A stretch of 8,167 nucleotides of DNA from an uncultured Collinsella sp. (GTDB lineage: Bacteria > Actinomycetota > Coriobacteriia > Coriobacteriales > Coriobacteriaceae). Positions 1-5,378 of the stretch are shown here, piece after piece. Below the pieces are notes generated by a model that had not been told where the DNA came from, searched no databases, and saw only the letters and a list, made by a program, of their open reading frames with translations. Position numbers and translations under genes: made by a program. Where the stretch lies: contig CAAFUK010000083.1 of NCBI GenBank assembly GCA_900766165.1, positions 1 through 8,167 on the forward strand, in the 5' to 3' direction. How positions within the stretch are numbered: the stretch's first letter is position 1; every line of letters starts with the position of its first letter.

Positions 1-82
1 ACTTCTCGGGGTGCTGCGGCAGGTCGGCGCGGATCTGGTTGCTGCGCTCGAGGCTGACCTCATAGCTGAGCTCGTTGGGCAT
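1..82 (-). CDS. 5' end of an unidentified protein gene (runs off the left edge)
   Basis: A minus-strand reading frame starts with ATG at 82-80 and stays open to the window edge, giving 27 residues beginning MPNELSYEVSLERSNQIRAD. A good ribosome site (AAAAGGAGA, about 85-95 on the minus strand) sits six or so bases ahead of the ATG. This is the main reason for calling a start here although the piece is short. The codons are G/C-ending, like the rest of the window. I do not recognise the family, and the N-terminus shows no signal peptide or membrane segment. An 89-bp gap separates it from the tail of another minus-strand frame (172-321), so the two may have been consecutive genes in one operon. 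Confidence rests on the ribosome site and codon use only. Confidence 0.55.
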   Translation of the reverse strand, partial: MPNELSYEVSLERSNQIRADLPQHPEK

Positions 83-171
83 GCTGTCTCCTTTTGGGTT
101 GAGTGCCTGGCCGGCATTGTCGGTCTTGGTTGAAGATGAAGCTACCAGAGAAACGGCGTCTCTTGCCGGAA

Positions 172-321
172 TCAACGATGGTTTTCGCCGTGTCGTCCCG
201 CAGGGTCGTTTCCCTTCTTGGGAAGGAGCCCCTCGATATGCTCGAGCCGCTCCTCATGGGCCACGTGCGCCGCGCGTTCCTCGGCGGCGAAAGCGGGGTC
301 TTCGGGCGTGACGGTCTCATC
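172..321 (-). pseudogene. 3' tail of an unidentified minus-strand gene, cut at a breakpoint
   Basis: Read on the minus strand, 321-172 gives 49 residues then TGA: it begins DETVTPEDPAFAAEERAAHV, continues through a charged Glu/Arg/His helix (EERLEHIEGLLP) and ends KKGNDPAGRHGENHR. The composition (charged amphipathic helix, then a polar basic tail) and the G/C-ending codons look like a genuine protein C-terminus. No start codon with a ribosome site belongs to it. Upstream of about 321 the same DNA codes on the other strand for a DeoR-family domain, so the body of this gene is missing. The TTCCC-N5-GGGAA palindrome at 210-224 lies inside this frame. The family is not recognised. It may be the upstream operon partner of the gene starting at 82. 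Either a chromosomal rearrangement or a chimeric assembly could explain the truncation. Confidence 0.5.
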
Positions 322-770
322 TCGCTGTCGACTCCGGTAACACCGCGACGGCGCTCCTGAGCCTGCTCGTCGACAAGCCGGTGACTATCTACACCACCAA
401 CGGCTATGCATGTCGGTTTACGGGCGAGCTTGCTGCTAAGGTGGTGGTAATTGGCGGCGACTTCAACCCCGTTACCTGCTCGCTCACCGGTCCTATGGTT
501 GAGAGCGCGCTGCGCGAGCTGTACTTTGACCGGGCGTTTATAGGTGTCAACGCGGTGGACGAGGACCGCGGCATCATGACGCCAGGTTATCCCGAGGCTA
601 TCAAAAAACGTATCGTGATGCAGAATTCCCAAGCGAGTTACGTACTCGCCGATAGCTCCAAGTTCCACGTGTTTTCAAATGTAAAGGTGTGCGACCTGGA
701 GGGCTTTACTGTTATTTCCGACAAGCGCGACGCCAAAATCGGCGAACGCGTCAAAATGATCACGGCCTAG
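321..770 (+). pseudogene. DeoR/GlpR-family transcriptional regulator, N-terminus missing
   Basis: The plus-strand frame 321-770 encodes 149 residues of the DeoR-family C-terminal sugar-phosphate-sensing domain. Visible family motifs are LAVDSGNTATALL (the phosphate-binding DSGxT loop), VTIYTTNGYA, VVVIGGDF, TGPMVESALREL, FDRAFIGVNAV, and the hallmark LADSSKF near the end, followed by TVISDKR. DeoR-family repressors are usually about 250 residues and carry an N-terminal helix-turn-helix of about 60 residues plus a linker. Here all of that is absent. The frame meets a TGA at 309-311 just upstream, and the preceding DNA codes for something else on the opposite strand. A GTG at 381 could start a shorter frame, but it lies inside the domain and has no convincing ribosome site. 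Without the DNA-binding part it cannot act as a normal repressor. It is a broken gene or one half of an assembly chimera. Confidence 0.8.
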
Positions 771-803
771 GACACTGGGGCATCGCATCTTGCCCTCAAG
801 CCG

Positions 804-830
804 TTGCCCACGTAACGAAGCGTGGGGCAA
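804..830. terminator. hairpin between convergent genes
   Basis: TTGCCCACG (804-812) and CGTGGGGCAA (821-830) form a nine-pair stem with one bulged G around the loop TAACGAAG. It lies between the stop of the DeoR remnant and the stop of the HAD gene, so it could end transcription from both sides. A competing stem, GGGGC with GCCCC further right, overlaps it. No clean T-tract follows in either direction, so termination is inferred from position and stem alone. Confidence 0.4.
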
Positions 831-857
831 ATGTGCGCCCCATTCCTGATTTGGGGA

Positions 858-1616
858 CTAGCTTAGTTCGTCGGCTATTTGGTGCTCGTAGAAGGCTTCT
901 ACTACGGCGTTAAAGTCGCGGGCGACGTCTTCCATGGTTCCACGCCAGGTGGCTCGGCCGGGCTTTCCTTGGCCCACATAGGCGGTTTGAATGCCGCAGT
1001 CGGGGCTGGGGAAATCGCGCTTGGGGTCGTTGCCCACCATGAGGACCTCATGTGGCTCGAGCCCCATGACCTGCAGCTGCTCTAGATAATATGTGGCATC
1101 GGGCTTGCAGCGCGTGGCGTTGCCCATGTGCGTTACGAGCTCGAAGGGCGCGTCTGTCAGCTCGCCCCAGCCCATGCGGCACTCGATGGCCCCTTGGGGA
1201 AAGCTGGGGTTGGTGAAGAGCGCACAGCGCAGCCCCGCGTCCTGTACGGCCTGGAGTGCGTCGTGTGCGCCCGGCATGGCATGGGCGTTGATGGCGTCGT
1301 CATTCTTATATGGAAGAACTTCGCGGTCGTAGTAGGTAAACGCCTCGTAGATGAGGGGGTCGGAGAGGCAGATGCCACACCGGCGCTCAACCTCTTCCTG
1401 GTAGAACTCAAGATTGGTGCGATTGTCCGTGCTGCTGCGGCGATTGGCGTTGAGGTCGACCAGGATGGTGCCGAGGCGCGCCATCGTGCCCCCGCGGCTG
1501 CGACGTCCGATATCCGCGAGCATCGACGAGACATCCTTAAAATAGCGAAGGATGAACGCGTTGAGGTTGATGCTAAGAAGCGTCTCGTCCATATCGAAAA
1601 CGACTGCTTTGAGCAC
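858..1616 (-). CDS. HAD-superfamily hydrolase (phosphatase-like)
   Basis: This 252-residue haloacid-dehalogenase-family protein is probably a cytosolic phosphatase acting on a small phosphorylated metabolite. Motif I is VVFDMDETLL near residues 5-14, with Asp8 as nucleophile and Asp10 as acid/base. Motif II is FTNPSFP with Thr135. Motif III is Lys171 in CKPDATYY. Motif IV is VGNDPKRD with the Mg-binding acids Asp197 and Asp201. The long helical stretch at about residues 18-110 is a type C1 cap domain. The length fits the YjjG/Gph-like subgroup, but the substrate cannot be read from sequence. The start is GTG at 1616, placed because motif I must sit close to the N-terminus and AAAGG lies about ten bases upstream. 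The gene stands alone: it converges on the DeoR remnant and diverges from rpsA. The motif IV variant GNDPxxD occurs in functional family members, so the enzyme is likely active. Confidence 0.88.
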   Translation of the reverse strand: MLKAVVFDMDETLLSINLNAFILRYFKDVSSMLADIGRRSRGGTMARLGTILVDLNANRRSSTDNRTNLEFYQEEVERRCGICLSDPLIYEAFTYYDREVLPYKNDDAINAHAMPGAHDALQAVQDAGLRCALFTNPSFPQGAIECRMGWGELTDAPFELVTHMGNATRCKPDATYYLEQLQVMGLEPHEVLMVGNDPKRDFPSPDCGIQTAYVGQGKPGRATWRGTMEDVARDFNAVVEAFYEHQIADELS

Positions 1617-1647
1617 GCGGGCACCTTTCTCGAAAAATCGTTCCAGA

Positions 1648-1675
1648 ATCGTATGTCTGGGATACTTTACCCCAA
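1648..1675 (-). promoter_or_regulatory. candidate promoter of the HAD hydrolase gene
   Basis: On the minus strand TTGGGG (1675-1670), a 16-bp spacer and TACGAT (1653-1648) resemble a sigma-70-type promoter. The -10 box matches four of six bases and the -35 box is weak. Transcription would start about 25 bases before the GTG start, leaving room for the AAAGG ribosome site. Two overlapping inverted repeats lie just upstream (1704-1727 and 1709-1744). Confidence 0.35.
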
Positions 1676-1771
1676 AGCAGTGTGCCTAGCTGCTCATCGT
1701 CAACTTGTGGAGACAGTCGTTCACAAGATTGCGAAAAAGTCTCCATACGAGTAAAAAATCGCAGTTCACGC

Positions 1772-1800
1772 TTGAAATCGAAGCGATTTCCCCGTAATCT
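1772..1800 (+). promoter_or_regulatory. candidate rpsA promoter with embedded palindrome
   Basis: TTGAAA (1772-1777), a spacer of exactly 17 bp and TAATCT (1795-1800) form a plausible sigma-70-type promoter. The -35 box is good and the -10 box is moderate. A perfect 7-bp inverted repeat, GAAATCG-AAG-CGATTTC (1774-1790), covers the end of the -35 box and half of the spacer, where a repressor could block polymerase. If this promoter is used, the rpsA leader is about 125 nt long. Confidence 0.45.
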
Positions 1801-1931
1801 ATACGGACGTGATTGCATAAGCGTCACATCAGTATCTGTCGGCTCCCGAGTGTTCCTAAACGTTGTGTGCTTGTCGCACCCATCTGTAGGTCCTAGCAAT
1901 CGGGGCCCCGTAGTTCGAAAGGGGTCCACCT

Positions 1932-3098
1932 TTGAGTGAGATTCAGAACTCGTCCATTTTCTCTCTTGACGATGTCAACGAGGAGGAGATGAACAACCTC
2001 ATCGACGGTACGATTACCGACTTTGATGAGGGCGATCTCGTTAACGGCACTGTCGTTAAGATCGAGCATGACGAGGTGCTCGTTGACATCGGATTCAAGT
2101 CCGAGGGCGTTATCCCGGTCCGCGAGCTGTCCATCCGCAAGGACGCTAACCCTGCAGACATCGTTGCACTCGGTGATCCCATCGAGGCTCTGGTACTCCA
2201 GAAGGAGGACAAGGACGGTCGTCTGGTCCTGTCCAAGAAGCGTGCCGAGTACGAGCGTGCTTGGAACCGCATCGAGGAGAAGTTCAACTCCGGCGAGAAC
2301 GTCGAGGGCGAGGTTATCGAGGTTGTCAAGGGCGGCCTGATCCTCGACATCGGCCTGCGTGGCTTCCTGCCCGCCTCCCTCGTCGACCTCCGTCGCGTCA
2401 AGGACCTCACCTCCTACATGGGCACCCGCATCGAGGCCCGCGTCATCGAGATGGACCGCAACCGCAACAACGTCGTCCTCTCCCGTCGCGTCGTGCTCGA
2501 GGAGTCCCGTAAGGCCGAGCGCTCCGAGATCCTGTCCAAGCTCAAGTCTGGCATGCGTCTCCAGGGCACCGTTTCCTCCATCGTCGACTTCGGCGCCTTC
2601 GTCGACCTCGGTGGTATCGACGGCCTCATCCACATTTCCGAGCTCTCCTGGAACCACGTCAACCATCCTTCCGAGGTTGTCAAGGTCGGCCAGGAGGTCG
2701 AGGTCGAGGTTCTCGACGTCGATCTCAACCGCGAGCGCATCTCCCTGGGTCTCAAGCAGACCACCGAGGATCCGTGGCGTGCACTGGTCAAGAAGTACCC
2801 CGTCGGCGCTATCGTCGAGGGCACTGTGACCAAGCTTGTCCCGTTCGGCGCTTTCGTCGACCTGGGCGAGGGCATCGAGGGCCTGGTTCACATCTCCGAG
2901 ATGGCCAACAAGCACGTCGATCAGCCTTCTCAGGTCACCCACGTGGGCGACAAGGTTCAGGTCAAGGTCATGGAGATCGACCTCGACCGTCGTCGTATCT
3001 CCCTGTCCATGAAGTCCGCTGCTGAGACTCTGGGCGTCGAGATCGAGGTTACCCCGCTTCCTTCCGAGAAGAAGGACGAGGAGACCGACGCCGAGTAA
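1932..3098 (+). CDS. rpsA: 30S ribosomal protein S1
   Basis: S1 binds mRNA on the 30S subunit and helps place it for initiation. The 388-residue product has an acidic N-terminal segment (residues 9-33) and four S1 OB-fold domains at about 34-103, 120-186, 206-275 and 291-361. Domains 3 and 4 show the classic pattern GTVSSIVDFGAFVDLGGIDGL then HISELSW, and GTVTKLVPFGAFVDLGEGIEG then HISEM. A short acidic tail (EKKDEETDAE) ends the protein. Four domains is the usual actinobacterial arrangement, against six in Escherichia coli. The length is shorter than the roughly 480 residues of mycobacterial S1, mainly because the tail is short. The start is TTG at 1932, seven bases after GAAAGGGG (1917-1924), and no ATG near the N-terminus fits better. 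Codons are strongly biased to C-ending forms (GTC, CTC, ATC, AAG), as expected for a highly expressed gene. It is monocistronic, with a promoter in the leader region and a terminator at 3123-3156. Confidence 0.97.
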   Translation: MSEIQNSSIFSLDDVNEEEMNNLIDGTITDFDEGDLVNGTVVKIEHDEVLVDIGFKSEGVIPVRELSIRKDANPADIVALGDPIEALVLQKEDKDGRLVLSKKRAEYERAWNRIEEKFNSGENVEGEVIEVVKGGLILDIGLRGFLPASLVDLRRVKDLTSYMGTRIEARVIEMDRNRNNVVLSRRVVLEESRKAERSEILSKLKSGMRLQGTVSSIVDFGAFVDLGGIDGLIHISELSWNHVNHPSEVVKVGQEVEVEVLDVDLNRERISLGLKQTTEDPWRALVKKYPVGAIVEGTVTKLVPFGAFVDLGEGIEGLVHISEMANKHVDQPSQVTHVGDKVQVKVMEIDLDRRRISLSMKSAAETLGVEIEVTPLPSEKKDEETDAE

Positions 3099-3122
3099 AT
3101 CGGTTTGACGATCACTTGTTTT

Positions 3123-3156
3123 AAGGGATCCGTCCGTAATGGACGGGTCCCTTTTT
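3123..3156 (+). terminator. rpsA intrinsic terminator
   Basis: AAGGGATCCGTCC (3123-3135), loop GTAAT, and GGACGGGTCCCTT (3141-3153) make a 13-bp stem with a single G-T wobble, followed by a T-tract ending at 3156. It begins 24 bases after the rpsA stop codon. This is a textbook factor-independent terminator and separates rpsA from rnpB. Confidence 0.93.
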
Positions 3157-3207
3157 GCATTTGGTGCCGAGATACGCGATGCTGCCCATGCTGTACACAG
3201 GCTATTT

Positions 3208-3330
3208 GGTTGTCGGTGCATGAAAAAATGCCGACATCCCGCCTCGGGGAGGAGGCGGGAACGCACCGAGTAGACGGAGGGGTGCGGAGCGCGGTCGCGT
3301 CTCGACTGACGACGTTGCCCATCGACAACC
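3208..3330. other. non-coding region with nested, competing inverted repeats
   Basis: The spacer between the rpsA terminator and the rnpB promoter (3157-3406) has no convincing gene, but it is rich in stems. GGTTGTCG (3208-3215) is complementary to CGACAACC (3323-3330). TCGGTGC (3213-3219) is complementary to GCACCGA (3263-3269). TGTCGG (3211-3216) is complementary to CCGACA (3231-3236). CCCGCCTC (3238-3245) and GAGGCGGG (3252-3259) form a perfect 8-bp hairpin with loop GGGGAG. The first three pairings use the same bases, so they exclude one another. This could be a small RNA, a processing structure or a protein site. No ribosome-site-plus-frame combination supports a protein here. Confidence 0.4.
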
Positions 3331-3406
3331 CTATTGTACTGCATGGCGTGGTTCTTGGTTTATCGTGTCGAGCGTTTGCGTTGTGCCATTGCCTGCGGCA
3401 ACGGTG

Positions 3407-3415
3407 TGTTACACT
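3407..3415 (+). promoter_or_regulatory. rnpB promoter, extended -10 box
   Basis: TGtTACACT (3407-3415) is an extended -10 element: TG, one base, then TACACT. It lies eight to nine bases before the predicted 5' end of RNase P RNA, the expected distance to a transcription start. A partial -35 box, TTGCCT (3389-3394), sits at a short 15-bp spacing, which the extended -10 could offset. Confidence 0.6.
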
Positions 3416-3423
3416 CTTGCACT

Positions 3424-3785
3424 GCTGAGTGGGCCAGACGGTCGCGCGATGTGCTGCTTGCAGTACGCGTGAGGAAAGTCCGGGCTCCAGAGGGCGGGAT
3501 GCCGGCTAACGGCCGGGCGGAGTGATCCGACGGAAAGCGCCGCAGAAAAGAAGACTCCCACCTGCGCCGCAAGGCGTAAAGGGAAAAGCTGAAACGGTGG
3601 TGTAAGAGACCACCAGCGTCGTGGCAACACGGCGGCTTGGCAAGCCCCATCCGGAGCAAGCGCGAATAGGAACGCTATGGGCCGGCCCGGTCCGCGTTCG
3701 GGTAGCGTGCGTGGAACTGCACGGTAACGTGCAGACAAGATAAATGACCGTTCACGACAGAACCCGGCTTATAGGCCCGCTCAGC
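3424..3785 (+). ncRNA. rnpB: RNase P RNA, bacterial class A
   Basis: This is the catalytic RNA of RNase P, which cuts the 5' leader from precursor tRNAs together with protein RnpA. The ends are set by helix P1: GCTGAGTGGGCC (3424-3435) pairs with GGCCCGCTCAGC (3774-3785) over 12 pairs with one wobble. The universal core is clear: GAGGAAAGTCCGGGCTCC (3471-3488, 5' strand of P4 and CR I) and ACAGAACCCGGCTTATAGG (3757-3775, CR V and 3' strand of P4). CGCAGAAAA begins at 3541. GGTGGT-GTAAGAG-ACCACC (3596-3614) is the P10-P12 region. GGCTTGGCAAGCC follows at about 3632-3644, and GACAAGATAAATGACC at about 3734-3749. The length of about 362 nt fits class A. Its own extended -10 promoter lies immediately upstream. 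No ordinary hairpin-plus-T-tract terminator follows; two large palindromic elements do. Confidence 0.96.
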
Positions 3786-3800
3786 ACTTTGCTGACGCTG

Positions 3801-3905
3801 CGAACCCGTCAGCGCGGCAATCTGCCTTTCAAGCCTTCGGGCATGACCATAAGGTCAATGCCCTTGTCTTTCAAGGCACCTTGCTCGCGCTGACGGGTTC
3901 TCGCT
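3801..3905 (+). repeat. palindromic structured element, copy 1 of a tandem pair
   Basis: A long hairpin closes with GAACCCGTCAGCGCG (3802-3816) against CGCGCTGACGGGTTC (3886-3900), a perfect 15 pairs. GCAA/TTGC extends it by four more across a bulged T. Inside, GCCTT (3824-3828) can pair with AAGGC (3873-3877). An apical hairpin runs from GGGCAT through GACC, loop ATAA and GGTC (3845-3856) to ATGCCC, with one bulged A at 3857. It starts 15 bases after rnpB. It aligns almost without gaps to copy 2 at an offset of 106-107 bases, and differences in the stems are compensatory. There is no T-tract, so it is not a standard terminator. The strand is assigned by assuming it is transcribed with rnpB. 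Confidence 0.8.
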
Positions 3906-3907
3906 TT

Positions 3908-4011
3908 CGACGGCGTCAGCTGGCCGATTTGGCGCTCATTCGTCGGTCGCCGCCATAAGGCGTGCTCCCTCCTCTTTCGGGCCAAATCGACTCAGCTGAC
4001 GCCGTCTCGCT
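3908..4011 (+). repeat. palindromic structured element, copy 2 of a tandem pair
   Basis: GACGGCGTCAGCTG (3909-3922) pairs perfectly with CAGCTGACGCCGTC (3993-4006). Just inside, CGATTTGGC (3925-3933) pairs with GCCAAATCG (3981-3989), giving over 20 base pairs in total. The apical hairpin is CGCC, loop ATAA, GGCG (3951-3962), followed by one bulged T at 3963, which matches the bulged A of copy 1. TCTTTC (3973-3978) matches TCTTTC in copy 1 (3867-3872). The TCTCGCT that follows the outer stem is shared with copy 1. Sequence differs from copy 1 in the stems while pairing is kept, so the structure appears to be under selection. Function is unknown. Confidence 0.8.
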
Positions 4012-4075
4012 GTTGGTGACGGTATCATTGGCGTTTCCGTTCTTGTTGGCGAGGTCAACGGTGCTGTCTTTGCCG

Positions 4076-4081
4076 TATGAT
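4076..4081 (+). promoter_or_regulatory. candidate -10 box for yigZ
   Basis: TATGAT matches the TATAAT consensus at five of six bases and lies about 44 bases before the yigZ start. No good -35 box is found at 16-18 bp upstream, so the promoter is tentative. The rest of 4012-4124 holds no other feature I can support. Confidence 0.3.
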
Positions 4082-4124
4082 TGAGGCTGTTTGTTGCTGC
4101 GCTTTATTTTGTTGAGGGGCTTTG

Positions 4125-4760
4125 TTGGACAGCTATTTTACTCTGCAATCGAATATTGAGGCTTCGGGCGAGTTTGTGGACCGCAAGAGCCGGTTTATTG
4201 CCCAGCTGGTCCATATTGAGTCCGAGGATGAGGCGAATGCCTTTATCGAGATGGTTCGCAAACGTCATTACGACGCTCGACACAATGTTCCCGCGTTGAT
4301 TTTGGTCGATGGACGCGAGCGCCAGAGCGATGATGGTGAGCCGAGCCGCACGAGTGGTATGCCGACGCTCGAGGTTTTGCGCGGCGCGGAGCTCAAAAAT
4401 GTTTGCTGCGTAGTGACGCGCTATTTTGGTGGCACGCTGTTAGGGCCCGGTGGCTTGGTGCGCGCCTATACCGCGGCGACGCAGACGGCGGTGGCCGCGG
4501 CTCAGGAGGCCGGGCAGATCGTCGAGATGACGAGTGTCGTGCCTGTTGACGTGCATGTGGCCTATCCGCAGTATGAGCAAGTGCTTCATTTGGCGCAGGA
4601 TTCGGGTGCCAAGGTTTCGGATACCGATTTCGCGGATACCGTGACGATTCATTTGGTGTTTAAGGCGGGGGAGCAGGAGCCGTTTTGCGCTAAGATGCGC
4701 GAGCTTATGGCGGGGCGCGAGGAGATTGAGGTCGGCGCTCCCGAATTTGCCGAGTTTTAA
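4125..4760 (+). CDS. yigZ: YigZ / IMPACT family protein (UPF0029)
   Basis: The product of about 211 residues belongs to the YigZ/IMPACT family. Its bacterial members are small cytosolic proteins of uncertain biochemical role, related to eukaryotic IMPACT, which modulates Gcn2 signalling. The N-terminal UPF0029 domain (about 15-125) shows KSRFIAQL, a helix with DEANAFI, RHYDARHNVPALI, the SDDGEPSRTSGMP motif, CCVVTRYFGGTLLGPGGL and VRAYTAA. These match the family signature, although the usual Cys after HN is Val here. The C-terminal part (about 135-205) fits the ferredoxin-like DUF1949 domain. Two TTG codons occur in a row, at 4122 and 4125. I prefer 4125 because GAGGGG (4114-4119) is then five bases away, against two for 4122; the choice changes the protein by one residue. 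The gene is alone between the palindromic elements and a strong terminator. Confidence 0.92.
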   Translation: MDSYFTLQSNIEASGEFVDRKSRFIAQLVHIESEDEANAFIEMVRKRHYDARHNVPALILVDGRERQSDDGEPSRTSGMPTLEVLRGAELKNVCCVVTRYFGGTLLGPGGLVRAYTAATQTAVAAAQEAGQIVEMTSVVPVDVHVAYPQYEQVLHLAQDSGAKVSDTDFADTVTIHLVFKAGEQEPFCAKMRELMAGREEIEVGAPEFAEF

Positions 4761-4763
4761 CGG

Positions 4764-4815
4764 CGACGGCCGGCGTGCTTTTGGATGGATCCCAAGCGCG
4801 CCGGCCGTCGTTTTT
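4764..4815 (+). terminator. yigZ intrinsic terminator
   Basis: CGACGGCCGGCG (4764-4775) pairs perfectly with CGCCGGCCGTCG (4799-4810). GCTT/AAGC and TTGG/CCAA can continue the stem inward, and TTTTT (4811-4815) follows. It starts three bases after the yigZ stop and ends 13 bases before the stop of the minus-strand gene, so it guards the convergent junction. The T-tract favours plus-strand termination. Confidence 0.93.
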
Positions 4816-4828
4816 CTGTTGCTGCCGC

Positions 4829-5275
4829 TTACTCGGCGAGCTGCTTTAGCACATCGCAGGCGATTTCGACGGCATCGTCGATGCAACCGGGACAGCTGCG
4901 GAGCGGACCCTTGTCCGATCCGATGCCCTTGAGCGTGCCGCAGACGGTCGTCGTGTTCTTCTCGCCAAAACGCTTGGCGATTTCGCGCGACAGCTTGTAG
5001 GTCTGGCCCTTGGTCTTGGGGTTTTCCATGCCGTCGCTCATCACAACGCCCATGATGGCCACGGCGCCCGAGATGGCACCGCAGGTTTCGGTCATGCCGC
5101 CCATGCCGGCGCCAAAGCCCTCGGTGAGGGTAAAGGCGGTCTGGGGGTCGAGCCCGACGGCAGGTGCGAGCGTGCAGGCGACGGCCTGTGCGCAGTTGAA
5201 GCCTTGGGCGTGGTATTCGGCAGCCTGAGCTTGGCAGGCGGCGGTGTCGAGCTGAGCAGTATCGATTTGCTTCAT
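4829..5275 (-). CDS. C_GCAxxG_C_C family protein (putative redox/metal-binding)
   Basis: This 148-residue protein matches the C_GCAxxG_C_C family, named for its spaced conserved cysteines. Members are common in strict anaerobes and are thought to bind a metal or cluster, but no reaction is established. Visible family elements are FNCAQAV (Cys28), EGFGAGMGGMTETCGAISGAV (Cys65, the CGA motif), CGTLKG (Cys112), CPGC (Cys128 and Cys131) and IACDVL (Cys140). There is no signal peptide or membrane segment, so it should be cytosolic. The start is ATG at 5275, chosen because AAGGAG lies seven bases upstream. The frame stays open to an ATG at 5383, but that extension lacks a ribosome site and family similarity. 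The gene is divergent from metY and convergent with yigZ. A 6-bp inverted repeat (5289-5320) lies next to its ribosome site. Function beyond the family is unknown. Confidence 0.9.
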   Translation of the reverse strand: MKQIDTAQLDTAACQAQAAEYHAQGFNCAQAVACTLAPAVGLDPQTAFTLTEGFGAGMGGMTETCGAISGAVAIMGVVMSDGMENPKTKGQTYKLSREIAKRFGEKNTTTVCGTLKGIGSDKGPLRSCPGCIDDAVEIACDVLKQLAE

Positions 5276-5288
5276 CGTTGTCTCCTTG

Positions 5289-5320
5289 GTCACGGTGTAC
5301 TCGCCTATGGTACTCGTGAC
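5289..5320 (-). promoter_or_regulatory. inverted repeat just upstream of the C_GCAxxG_C_C gene
   Basis: GTCACG (5289-5294) and CGTGAC (5315-5320) are perfectly complementary. Inside them GTAC (5297-5300) matches GTAC (5310-5313), around a nine-base centre. In the minus-strand transcript this hairpin would end beside the AAGGAG ribosome site, so it could be an operator or an mRNA structure affecting translation. No convincing minus-strand -35/-10 pair was settled on in 5321-5438. Confidence 0.4.
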
Positions 5321-5378
5321 GGGGCATGTAATCATCGAGAGCTTCATGTATGCCTCGTTTTTATCTATCGAGCAAATG

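Noticed and set aside
210..360. Apparent ribosome site GGAAGGAG and ATG at 238 with a 40-codon plus-strand frame
   Set aside because: The peptide does not resemble the missing DeoR N-terminus and runs out of frame with it. The opposite strand reads as a more natural protein tail. The TTCCC/GGGAA palindrome here falls within that coding sequence.
60..668. Minus-strand open frame of 202 codons over the DeoR remnant
   Set aside because: Its right part is antisense to the clear DeoR domain, and its left part is in a different frame from the better-supported minus-strand tail at 172-321.
1893..3344. Minus-strand open frame of 483 codons across rpsA
   Set aside because: It is the antisense of the C-ending, highly biased rpsA codons, gives a low-complexity Leu/Asp/Val product, and has no ribosome site. 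rpsA on the plus strand is unmistakable.
3784..3905. Copy 1 hairpin as a conventional rnpB terminator
   Set aside because: There is no T-tract after the stem, and the near-identical architecture of copy 2 suggests another role.
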